From: JBHIET01 sp046760785
Lineage (GTDB): Bacteria > Chloroflexota > Anaerolineae > B4-G1
Direction: 5' to 3'
Length of the DNA: 29,719 nt
NCBI GenBank assembly: GCA_046760785.1
Contig: JBHIET010000039.1
Span: forward strand, 1 to 29,719
In this document: one piece after another, positions 1-6,188 of the stretch
How the letters are laid out: the number at the start of each line of letters is the position of its first letter
How positions within the stretch are numbered: the stretch's first letter is position 1
Translations under genes and position numbers: made by a program
Notes under the pieces: model-generated
What the model saw: only the letters and a program-made list of their open reading frames with translations
What the model was told of the DNA's origin: nothing
Database searches by the model: none

Positions 1-63
1 GAGCACCGGCGAGCAAGTGCAGCCTGCTTTATGTTAATCTGACATTGTCAAAGTAATCACCAA
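1..63 (-). mobile_element. Partial MITE-like repeat, family 1, copy A (cut by window start)
   Basis: Bases 1-63 match the reverse complement of 16212-16274 with two mismatches. The terminal inverted repeat lies at 36-52 (reverse complement TTTGACAATGTCAGATT), followed outward by a GTGATTAC-like flank at 53-61. The rest of the element lies before the window. No ORF is present, so it is called non-autonomous by its relation to copies B and C. Confidence 0.75.
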
Positions 64-109
64 TCATCACATGAAGTATGATCATCCGATCTGACCGTGA
101 GAGTCTTGT

Positions 110-138
110 TTGTGCATTGAGATTGATTCAGGTATAAT
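110..138 (+). promoter_or_regulatory. Candidate sigma70-type promoter upstream of hypA
   Basis: A perfect TATAAT at 133-138 lies 17 bases after a weak TTGTGC at 110-115, and hypA starts 48 bases further on. It is the only good -10 box before the hydrogenase maturation genes. The -35 match is poor (3 of 6). Confidence 0.5.
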
Positions 139-185
139 GACGGCAATTCGCCAGCCTGCGCGAAGCCCTATGCCACAAAACACCG

Positions 186-527
186 ATGCACGAATTATCC
201 GTCACCCAAAGCATCCTGGAGATCGCTCTGCGCCACGCGGAGCGTGCCAGTGCACGGCGCATCATTCGGCTTAATCTGGTCATCGGGGAACTGACGAGCA
301 TCGTGGACGATTCGGTGCAGTTCTACTGGGACTTTGTTAGTCGGGATACCATCGCTGAAGGGGCTGAACTGCACTTCGAGCGCGTGCCAGGGACTTTGCG
401 TTGTCTGGGCTGCGGGTACACTTTTCCCCTCGACGGTCGAGATTATGCCTGTCCTGCCTGTGGGGAAAGGCAGGTCGTGGCTGCGGGGGGAGACGATTTC
501 CGGCTGGAGAGTATCGAGGTAGAATAG
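186..527 (+). CDS. hypA: Hydrogenase nickel incorporation protein HypA
   Basis: HypA is the nickel metallochaperone that, with HypB, delivers Ni to the large subunit of [NiFe] hydrogenase in the cytoplasm. The 113-residue product has the usual family length and begins with MHELS, whose His2 is the Ni ligand of the family. A zinc-binding domain is visible as two CxxC pairs, Cys73/Cys76 and Cys89/Cys92. The ATG at 186 is fixed by the invariant MHE start. It is the first gene after a candidate promoter (110-138) and precedes hypB and hypC, which fits a hyp operon. hypD, hypE and hypF are not in the window, so the full maturation set must be completed elsewhere. Confidence 0.95.
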   Translation: MHELSVTQSILEIALRHAERASARRIIRLNLVIGELTSIVDDSVQFYWDFVSRDTIAEGAELHFERVPGTLRCLGCGYTFPLDGRDYACPACGERQVVAAGGDDFRLESIEVE

Positions 528-541
528 AACTACTCACCTCG

Positions 542-576
542 AGCGGATGACCTTCGAACCTGCGGGAGGGCAGCCG
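542..576 (+). repeat. Short dispersed repeat containing GAACCTGCGGGAGG
   Basis: The intergenic bases between hypA and the hypB remnant contain TTCGAACCTGCGGGAGG. A nearly identical stretch occurs at 9620-9635, at the 3' end of the maturation protease gene. This suggests a short dispersed element. Confidence 0.5.
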
Positions 577-578
577 AG

Positions 579-770
579 GTGGAGCAGAACCGTGTGACTG
601 TGCGCGTGTCCGTCGTGGAGCAAATTCTGAGCGCCAACGATCAATTGGCCGCTGCCAACCGCGCCCGGCTGGACGCGGCGGGAGTCTTCGCCATCAACCT
701 GATGGTCTCCCCTGGCGCGGGCAAGACCAACCTCGTCGCACGCACGGTGGAAGCGCTGCGCGAGAGGTGA
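579..770 (+). pseudogene. Truncated 5' copy of hypB
   Basis: This 63-codon frame (GTG start) encodes only the N-terminal part of a HypB GTPase, including the P-loop SPGAGKTN, and then stops just before the region that would hold the metal ligands and the NKxD motif. It closely parallels the first 57 residues of the intact hypB at 1270, with the shared segment LSANDQLAAAN and about 84% nucleotide identity by eye. It cannot be a working GTPase. Sequence similarity stops abruptly near 768, directly before a DUF4160/DUF2442 pair. The likely history is a partial duplication, or replacement of the 3' part of an older hypB by the inserted pair. The divergence shows the copies are not recent. Confidence 0.85.
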
Positions 771-778
771 GTGATCAC

Positions 779-904
779 ATGCCCTGCATCAGTGAATTCT
801 TTGGCATCGTGGAATGGACAACGCTCCATCGCGCTGAACTGGTGGAGAATTGGAACAGAGCGCGACAAATGCAACCGTTGAAAAAGATCGAGCCACTTGA
901 TTAG
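779..904 (+). pseudogene. DUF4160 gene reduced to its two ends (internal deletion)
   Basis: The 41-residue frame starts MPCISEFFGIV, which resembles the N-terminus of DUF4160 proteins. It passes directly into EWTTLHRAELVENW and PLKKIEPLD, which resembles their C-terminus. The central part of this roughly 80-residue family, with its usual His/Tyr-rich core, is absent. An in-frame deletion of about 40 codons explains this. DUF4160 genes commonly sit directly before DUF2442 genes, as here, and the pair has been suggested to be toxin-antitoxin-like. The family match is from memory of the consensus, and the protein may be non-functional. Confidence 0.65.
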
Positions 905-921
905 GAGGGAGGTGCTGGTTG

Positions 922-1254
922 ATGAAGCGTTTGGGACCTTTGGTGCGCGTCCGCGCTGTAGAGCCTTTGAAAGGATTCAAGGTGCGGCTGGAGTTCGAAG
1001 ATGGCACGCAGAAAGAGATGGACCTGGAACCATATCTACATGGCCCCATTTTCGAACCGGTACGAAATAATCTGCACCTATTCCGCGCGGTCAAAGTGGA
1101 GGGAGGTACTCTGGCCTGGGATAACGGAGCAGATATAGACCCGGATGTACTTTACTATGGCCTCAAGCCAGCCTGGATGGAGGAACGGGAACTTGTCCAG
1201 GAGGGATACGCAGCAGCGGTACGGTCACTCGCAGCGCCGCCGGCGGCTGCCTGA
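922..1254 (+). CDS. DUF2442-family protein
   Basis: The 110-residue product has the hallmarks of DUF2442: a short beta-rich domain with FKVRLEFEDGTQKEMDLEPYL near residues 19-39 and LAWDNGADIDPDVLYYG near 70-86. The ATG at 922 is preferred over the TTG at 919 because the strong Shine-Dalgarno AGGAGGGAGGTG (903-914) fits it. The gene follows the DUF4160 remnant by 17 bases, the usual order of this pair. The function is unknown; a role as DNA-binding or antitoxin-like partner is only a suggestion. The C-terminus ends in an Ala/Pro-rich tail, and the pair sits between a broken and an intact hypB, so it looks like an insertion into the hydrogenase operon. Confidence 0.8.
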   Translation: MKRLGPLVRVRAVEPLKGFKVRLEFEDGTQKEMDLEPYLHGPIFEPVRNNLHLFRAVKVEGGTLAWDNGADIDPDVLYYGLKPAWMEERELVQEGYAAAVRSLAAPPAAA

Positions 1255-1269
1255 AGTAAGTGGGCAATT

Positions 1270-1953
1270 ATGACCAAACGTGTTCCTGTCGTCGAGGAGA
1301 TTCTGAGCGCCAACGATCAATTGGCCGCTGCTAACCGTGTCCGGCTGGATGCGGCGGGGGTCTTCGCCGTCAACATGATGGCTTCCCCAGGTGCTGGCAA
1401 GACCAGCCTCATCACGCGCACGGTGGAGGGGTTGCGGGACGAGCTCCGCATCGGCGCGGTGGACGGCGACATCGCTACCACGCTGGACGCCGACCACATC
1501 GCTGCGCTGGGCATTCCTGCTGTCCAGATCAACACCGGCGGGACCTGCCACTTGGACGCGGTGATGCTCCAGGGCGCGCTGCCGCAGTTGCCGTTGGAGG
1601 ATTTGGACCTGCTCATCGTCGAGAACGTGGGCAACCTGGTCTGTCCGGCCAGCTTCAAACTGGGTGTGCACCGCAGCGTGCTCATCGCCAGTGTGCCGGA
1701 GGGGGACGATAAGCCCTACAAGTACCCGGTGATGTACCGAGGGGTGGACGCGGTGGTGCTGAACAAGACGGACGTGCTGGCGGCCTTCGAGTTCGACGTG
1801 GACTACTTTCGCCGGGGCGTGGAAGCGCTCAACCCCGGCCTGGCCTTCTTCCCTCTTTCTTGCAAGACCGGGGAGGGGGTGGATGAGTGGTTGGCTTGGT
1901 TGAGAGAGGAAGTGGGGAAATATGTGCCTGGGAATCCCGGGACGAATCGTTGA
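1270..1953 (+). CDS. hypB: Hydrogenase maturation GTPase HypB
   Basis: HypB is a SIMIBI-class GTPase that helps insert nickel into [NiFe] hydrogenase. The 227-residue product shows the P-loop SPGAGKTS (39-46), the switch segment DGDIATTLDADH (65-76), the G-domain metal ligands Cys93-His94 and Cys125 (GTCHLD, NLVCP), and the base-specificity motif NKTD (165-168). The N-terminal CxxCGC nickel site of E. coli HypB and the His-rich stretch of some homologues are both missing, so nickel storage is unlikely. It overlaps hypC by 32 bases, implying translational coupling. The ATG at 1270 begins a frame equivalent to that of the truncated copy at 579. Confidence 0.95.
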   Translation: MTKRVPVVEEILSANDQLAAANRVRLDAAGVFAVNMMASPGAGKTSLITRTVEGLRDELRIGAVDGDIATTLDADHIAALGIPAVQINTGGTCHLDAVMLQGALPQLPLEDLDLLIVENVGNLVCPASFKLGVHRSVLIASVPEGDDKPYKYPVMYRGVDAVVLNKTDVLAAFEFDVDYFRRGVEALNPGLAFFPLSCKTGEGVDEWLAWLREEVGKYVPGNPGTNR

Positions 1954-2182
1954 GGTTACCGAAGGCGGGTTGATGCGCATGGGGAAGGTGGACTTCGGGG
2001 GAGTAACCCGAGAGGTCTGTCTGGCCTACGTGCCTGAAGCCCAGGTGGGAGATTACGTCATCGTCCACGTCGGCTTTGCTATCAGTCGGCTTGACGAGAC
2101 CGAAGCGCAGGAAACGCTCGAGCTGATGGCAGACGTGGGGATATTGGAGAGTGAGGAGTGGGGGATTGCCACAAATGTATAG
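1922..2182 (+). CDS. hypC: Hydrogenase assembly chaperone HypC
   Basis: HypC carries the Fe(CN)2CO precursor with HypD and holds the hydrogenase large-subunit precursor until nickel is inserted. The 86-residue protein begins MCLGIPGRI. The essential Cys2, exposed after Met removal, and the conserved MCxxIP start fix the ATG at 1922, inside the end of hypB. The length and the PEAQVGDYVIVHVGFA segment are typical. Its partner HypD is not in the window. Confidence 0.95.
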   Translation: MCLGIPGRIVEVTEGGLMRMGKVDFGGVTREVCLAYVPEAQVGDYVIVHVGFAISRLDETEAQETLELMADVGILESEEWGIATNV

Positions 2183-2191
2183 GAGGTGCTG

Positions 2192-3376
2192 ATGGAGATA
2201 GCTCTTCTCGATGCAGCCACGTTCGATTCTACTTTGGCAGGGCGGGTCACGCTGGAGTGGGAGAAGTTGTTCTCCTGCATGCAGTGTGGCACGTGTACTT
2301 CCTCTTGCCCCACCGCTTTTGCCATGGATTACTCCCCGCGCCAGTTGTGGCAGATGCTGCGCCTGGGAATGGAGGAGGAGATCGTCGACAGCCAGACTTT
2401 TTGGCTGTGCACAGTCTGTAAATCCTGCCAGGTGCGCTGTCCGCGTGGTATCTCGCTCACTGACACGATGATCGCTCTCAAGGAGTATGCCACTCGCAAA
2501 GGGGTCAACGTCCCCACAGGGATGCAGATGCTGGGCGAGACTGTCACCACGAAGTACAACATCTCCGGCGACGATAACACCACTCGTCAGATCTGGAGCG
2601 AGAATCTCCCCCACACCCCCCTCGGCGTCCGGCCCCGACGCCGGCGGGCGGAAATGGTCTACTTCATCGGCTGTGTCGGCTCCTTCTATCCCCGCGTCTA
2701 CAGCATCCCGCAATCACTGGTGCAGATACTGGAGCGGGGTGAGGTGGAATTCACCACCCTGGGGGAGGATGAGTGGTGCTGCGGATACCCGCTCTATGTG
2801 GCCGGGATGAGAGACCGAATGACCGAGATAGTGCGGCATAACGTCCAGCAGGTCCGCAGGGTGGGGGCCAAGCGGGTCATCTTCACCTGCCCTTCCTGCT
2901 ATTATGCTTGGACTCATCTCTACCCGGAGGTGGCCGATGTCTCCGGCATCCAATTCCAGCACGCCACGGAGTTCCTGGCCGAGATGCTCACCGATGATGG
3001 GCTGGCGCTGGGGCCGGTGGAGGAGGTCGTGACCTACCACGATCCCTGCGACCTGGGGCGCAAGAGCGGAGTGTACGATGCGCCGAGAGAGGTGCTGGCC
3101 CGCATCCCTGGGCTGGAACTGCGGGAGATGGTCTCCATCCGCGAAAACGCCCTGTGCTGCGGCGGCGGCGGTGATGTGGAGATCTCTGACCCTACCGTCT
3201 CCAGTGGGGTGGCGGGGCGCAGGCTGGCACAGGTGGCTACGACCGGAGCCCGCTACGTTGCCTCTGCCTGCCAGCAGTGCAAGCGTACCCTCCAGGAGGG
3301 AGCACGCCGGAACAAGATCCGTGTGCGGGCCGTAGATGTGGTCGAATTGCTCCTTCGTTCGCTCGAAGCGGGCTAG
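2192..3376 (+). CDS. HdrC-HdrB-like fused iron-sulfur oxidoreductase (two 4Fe-4S sites plus two CCG domains)
   Basis: The 394-residue product joins a ferredoxin-like HdrC part to an HdrB/GlpC-type part. Two classical 4Fe-4S motifs are seen, CMQCGTCTSSCP (Cys29, 32, 35, 39) and CTVCKSCQVRCP (Cys73, 76, 79, 83). Two CCG domains follow: Cys161, Cys196-197, Cys233/236, then Cys286, Cys322-323, Cys360/363. Such proteins pass electrons to disulfides or quinone-like acceptors. The ATG at 2192 is chosen over the GTG at 2186 because the Shine-Dalgarno AGGAGGTG is at 2181-2188. It starts 9 bases after hypC. Its position inside a hydrogenase locus suggests it is an electron partner of the hydrogenase, but no HdrA-like flavoprotein is present, so bifurcation cannot be claimed. 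Confidence 0.88.
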   Translation: MEIALLDAATFDSTLAGRVTLEWEKLFSCMQCGTCTSSCPTAFAMDYSPRQLWQMLRLGMEEEIVDSQTFWLCTVCKSCQVRCPRGISLTDTMIALKEYATRKGVNVPTGMQMLGETVTTKYNISGDDNTTRQIWSENLPHTPLGVRPRRRRAEMVYFIGCVGSFYPRVYSIPQSLVQILERGEVEFTTLGEDEWCCGYPLYVAGMRDRMTEIVRHNVQQVRRVGAKRVIFTCPSCYYAWTHLYPEVADVSGIQFQHATEFLAEMLTDDGLALGPVEEVVTYHDPCDLGRKSGVYDAPREVLARIPGLELREMVSIRENALCCGGGGDVEISDPTVSSGVAGRRLAQVATTGARYVASACQQCKRTLQEGARRNKIRVRAVDVVELLLRSLEAG

Positions 3377-3411
3377 AGATACCCATCACGAGCAAGATAG
3401 GATAAACATCA

Positions 3412-3440
3412 TTGGCGTGAGCGCGTCGGTGTGTTATACT
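3412..3440 (+). promoter_or_regulatory. Candidate promoter for the DRTGG/CBS-HATPase genes
   Basis: TTGGCG (3412-3417), a 17-base spacer and TATACT (3435-3440) lie 48 bases before the DRTGG gene in a 112-base intergenic gap. This suggests the downstream genes are also transcribed separately from the hyp genes. Confidence 0.5.
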
Positions 3441-3488
3441 GTATCAGGTACGAGTGTGCGAGGGGGCACATCAGGCAGGAGGAGGCGA

Positions 3489-3881
3489 ATGAAACTTCGT
3501 GAAGTGGTGGATGTGATTGAAGGCCAGGTAGTCTCCGAGAACGTAGACCTGGATCAAGAGATCCGGATGGGCTGTGGTGCCGACCTGATGAGCGATGTTC
3601 TGGCTTTCACGCACGAGGGTACCTTGCTGATGTCCGGGCTCACCAATCCCCAGGTAGTACGTACCGCCGAGATGACCGGTATCAAGGCCATTGTTTTTGT
3701 GCGTGGCAAAATTCCCCCCCAGGAGACCATCGCCCTGGCCGAACAGAAAGGCATCCCGCTCCTGGCTTCCAAGTACACGATGTTTGAGACCTGCGGTCGG
3801 CTCTACAAGGCCGGATTGCCCAGTTGTGGTCTCTTCGAGCTCACGTTGCGCCGATGGCATGACGCCTTTGAGAACCGTTAG
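3489..3881 (+). CDS. DRTGG-domain protein, hydrogenase-associated
   Basis: The 130-residue product is a stand-alone DRTGG-type domain, a fold named from phosphotransacetylase and CBS-DRTGG proteins and thought to bind a small ligand or nucleotide. Visible segments are MKLREVVDVIEG at the start, a middle MSGLTNPQVVRTAEMTG, and IPLLASKYTMFETCGRLY towards the end. The ATG at 3489 follows the strong Shine-Dalgarno AGGAGGAGG (3477-3485); the longer frame upstream lacks support. Small DRTGG proteins paired with CBS or HATPase proteins are known from [FeFe]-hydrogenase and NADH-linked operons in Firmicutes and Thermotogae. Finding one beside a [NiFe] hydrogenase points to a regulatory role in redox control. 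The exact function is unknown. Confidence 0.75.
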   Translation: MKLREVVDVIEGQVVSENVDLDQEIRMGCGADLMSDVLAFTHEGTLLMSGLTNPQVVRTAEMTGIKAIVFVRGKIPPQETIALAEQKGIPLLASKYTMFETCGRLYKAGLPSCGLFELTLRRWHDAFENR

Positions 3882-3932
3882 ATTGGCAGGTAGGTGAGTT
3901 GCTAATCTGCCGGCTTGTGTGGACGTACTCCG

Positions 3933-4862
3933 GTGGAACAGAGAACCCCAAGAGAAGTTACCAAACTTCAGGAACTGGCCTACGAGCTCAGGGTCAAGCA
4001 GGCCATGATCAAGGAGGTGATCGCTGTCTCCCCTGGTTCTACCATGGCCGAGTTCAGGGAGGTACTCCGTTCCAACCGCATCTCTGGAACGCCGGTGGTC
4101 GAGGAAGGGCGCATGATCGGTATCGTCAGCATCGAGGACCTGATCGAGGCCCTGGCGGCGGGCGAGATGAACGCCACGGTGAGTGACAAGATGACCCCCA
4201 ATCCGGTGACCATCTATGCTGACGAGCCTCTCGTGCACGCCGTGAGCAAGTTCAGTAGACTTCGATTTGGCCGTTTTCCCGTCATCAACCGAGAGGGGGA
4301 CCTGGTCGGCATTATCACCCAGGGAGATATTGCGCGGGCGATGCTCAAGCGGCTGGAGGTGGATTATCATGAGGAGGAGATCCATCGCTATCGTGCCAGC
4401 CATATTTTCGAGGACATTATTGCTGATGAGATCGCACTCGTCTTCGGGTATCATGTGGCCGCTAGAGACTTCAACCGGGCCGGAGAGGCCTCCAGTGGAC
4501 TGAGGAGGACGCTGAGCAGGTTGGGCATCCACCCCCGGGTGATCCGCCGCGTCGCCGTCGCCACCTACGAGGCGGAGATGAATGTCGTGATCTTCACCGA
4601 CGGGGGAGAGATCGTTGCCGAGGTGCGACCTGACCGCATCAAGATTGAGGTCCTGGACAAGGGGCCTGGGATTCCGGACATCGAGAGGGCCATGCAACCG
4701 GGCTTCTCCACTGCCCCTGCCTGGGTGCAGGAGATGGGTTTCGGCGCGGGAATGGGCTTGCCCAATATCCGTGCCTGCGCCGACGAGATGCAATTGGAGT
4801 GCACAGAAGGGGTGGGATGTCACTTGCAGGTCACCATCTATCTGGATGAGGAGCAGACGTAG
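3933..4862 (+). CDS. CBS-pair plus SpoIIAB/RsbW-like HATPase regulatory protein
   Basis: The roughly 309-residue product has two CBS motifs in the first 150 residues (SGTPVVEEGRMIGIVS and RFPVINREGDLVGIITQGD), which usually sense adenine nucleotides. A C-terminal GHKL ATPase domain of the anti-sigma-factor type follows, with N-box EAEMNVV, G1 DKGPGI and G2 GFGAGMGLPN. No phosphoacceptor His domain is present, so it resembles an anti-sigma kinase rather than a sensor kinase. The start is uncertain: GTG 3933 is used, TTG 3915 is in frame, and neither has a clear ribosome site. It follows the DRTGG gene by 51 bases. The two may form an energy- or redox-responsive switch for the hydrogenase; no matching sigma factor or antagonist is seen here. 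Confidence 0.82.
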   Translation: MEQRTPREVTKLQELAYELRVKQAMIKEVIAVSPGSTMAEFREVLRSNRISGTPVVEEGRMIGIVSIEDLIEALAAGEMNATVSDKMTPNPVTIYADEPLVHAVSKFSRLRFGRFPVINREGDLVGIITQGDIARAMLKRLEVDYHEEEIHRYRASHIFEDIIADEIALVFGYHVAARDFNRAGEASSGLRRTLSRLGIHPRVIRRVAVATYEAEMNVVIFTDGGEIVAEVRPDRIKIEVLDKGPGIPDIERAMQPGFSTAPAWVQEMGFGAGMGLPNIRACADEMQLECTEGVGCHLQVTIYLDEEQT

Positions 4863-4869
4863 CAATTAC

Positions 4870-5023
4870 CTTGACAATGTTAGATTAACATAACGATTCT
4901 CTAAATTGCTCCAAGCCCCCGTCTCGGGGGCGTCATACACGGGGCTTGCTTCGTCAATTCGCCCCCGGGGAGGGGAGCTGAGAGCGTTGTGGTAGAACAT
5001 TTGTGCAATTTAACATTGTCAAG
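4870..5023 (+). mobile_element. MITE-like repeat, family 1, copy B
   Basis: A 154-bp non-coding element has terminal inverted repeats CTTGACAATGTTAGATT (left) and, read from the other strand, CTTGACAATGTTAAATT (right), 16 of 17 matching. Its left end continues into AACATAA as in copies A and C. Inside, 4916-4931 forms a strong GC hairpin (CCCCCGTCTCGGGGGC) that could act as a weak terminator between the regulators and the hydrogenase structural genes. No transposase is encoded, and no clear target duplication is seen. Confidence 0.75.
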
Positions 5024-5118
5024 TTCAGTACTTCACGAAATGCTCGTGGCGGACTGCCAAATCCGCCACTTTCCGCCGGATTTGGCAATCCAGCGGGAGC
5101 GTTTCGTGATCTACTGAA
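5024..5118 (+). repeat. 95-nt imperfect palindrome upstream of the hydrogenase beta gene
   Basis: The arms start TTCAGTA (5024) and end TACTGAA (5118). Matching blocks are TCACGAAA/TTTCGTGA, GCTC/GAGC and TGCCAAATCCG/CGGATTTGGCA, around a loop near 5066-5077. It abuts the right end of MITE copy B and ends 25 bases before the hydB start. As RNA it would form a long hairpin in the leader. It could be a second mobile fold-back, a processing site, or both. Confidence 0.8.
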
Positions 5119-5143
5119 GTTACAATATCGCGAGGAGATTGAT

Positions 5144-6175
5144 ATGAGTCTGAAGATTCTGGATAAGGGGGCACTTGCCCCGCTGGTCGGTGCATTGATG
5201 ACTGACTATCAGGTCATCGGGCCTCGGACGAAGGGGCCCAAGTTCACCTTCGGGCCGATCGCCGACCCGGCTGAACTGCGACTGGACTACAATACCACTA
5301 TCCTCCCCCCTTCCAAGACGGTTCTCCAACCTCCCCTGGAGCGTCTTGCCACTTTCCGTCTGGGGGAAGGGCTCTCCGTGGAACCGGTCGTGGAGGCGGC
5401 CCCCACAGTGCTGATGGGGGTACATACCTGCGATCTGCACGCCATTCGCTTGCTGGACAAGGTCTTTTCTCAGGACTACTCCGATGCTAACTACCTGGAA
5501 CGGCGCCGGCACACCCTCATCGTCAGCCTGGAGTGCCTGCGACCCTGCGACGAGCACTCCTTCTGCAAGGATATGGGCACCCTGACGGCGGACGAAGGGT
5601 ACGATCTCCACCTGACCGACATCGGGGAGGCGTATACGGTGCACGTGGGGACGGAGCAGGGAGAGGCGCTTCTGGAGCAGTACGGTCAGGCCCGGCCGGC
5701 CACCGAGGCCGACGTGCGCCGTCTCAACGAAGCACTCAGCGCCAAGTGGCCCCACTTCAAGCACCGCCTGGAGTTCGACGCGGCGGAATTGCCGGCGCTG
5801 CTAGCCACCGCCTACGATCATCCTCTTTGGGACGAATTGGGGGAGCGCTGCTTCGCCTGCGGGTCCTGCACCAACGTTTGTCCCACCTGCTACTGTTTCG
5901 ACGTCTTCGACGAGGTGAACATAGTGTTGACCGAGGGAGAGAGGGTGCGCACCTGGGATTCCTGCCAGTTGGACGAGTTCGCCCGCGTGGCTGGCGGCGA
6001 GAACTTCCGCAAGGCTCGTTCGGCTCGCCAACGCCATCGCTTTATGCGCAAGGGGAAGTACATCTATGACAAGGTCGGCGAGCTGGGCTGCGTTGGCTGC
6101 GGGCGTTGCATTCGTACCTGCCTGGTGCACATCAACATCGTGGATGGATTCAACGCCATCCACGGGACGGCATAG
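5144..6175 (+). CDS. hydB: Group 3b-type [NiFe] hydrogenase, beta subunit (4Fe-4S, AsrA-like)
   Basis: This subunit relays electrons between the hydrogenase core and the flavin subunit in cytoplasmic NADP-linked (group 3b, sulfhydrogenase-type) enzymes and resembles anaerobic sulfite reductase subunit A. The 343-residue product has two C-terminal 4Fe-4S motifs: CFACGSCTNVCP (Cys236, 239, 242, 246) and CVGCGRCIRTC (Cys316, 319, 322, 326). It also has conserved upstream cysteines (GVHTCDLHA, near 96; Cys131, 135, 141). The start ATG 5144 follows AGGAG at 5133-5137. The longer upstream frame only translates the palindrome and is rejected. The gene begins the tight beta-gamma-delta-alpha order (13-bp gap to gamma). 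Confidence 0.92.
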   Translation: MSLKILDKGALAPLVGALMTDYQVIGPRTKGPKFTFGPIADPAELRLDYNTTILPPSKTVLQPPLERLATFRLGEGLSVEPVVEAAPTVLMGVHTCDLHAIRLLDKVFSQDYSDANYLERRRHTLIVSLECLRPCDEHSFCKDMGTLTADEGYDLHLTDIGEAYTVHVGTEQGEALLEQYGQARPATEADVRRLNEALSAKWPHFKHRLEFDAAELPALLATAYDHPLWDELGERCFACGSCTNVCPTCYCFDVFDEVNIVLTEGERVRTWDSCQLDEFARVAGGENFRKARSARQRHRFMRKGKYIYDKVGELGCVGCGRCIRTCLVHINIVDGFNAIHGTA

Positions 6176-6188
6176 GAGGGAATGGACA

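Noticed and set aside
2192..3376. HdrCB-like protein plus hydrogenase as an electron-bifurcating Mvh-Hdr complex
   Set aside because: No HdrA flavoprotein or MvhD is present, and the hydrogenase has beta/gamma subunits of the group 3b type.
3471..4865. Antisense frame of 464 codons opposite the DRTGG and CBS-HATPase genes
   Set aside because: The plus-strand genes have clear domains and the antisense product shows none.
4913..4931. GC-rich hairpin in MITE copy B as a dedicated rho-independent terminator
   Set aside because: There is no T-run after it and related hairpins occur in other copies, so it is treated as part of the element.
5003..5143. Extended N-terminus for the hydrogenase beta subunit
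   Set aside because: It translates the MITE end and the palindrome; the ATG at 5144 has a ribosome site and gives the family start.
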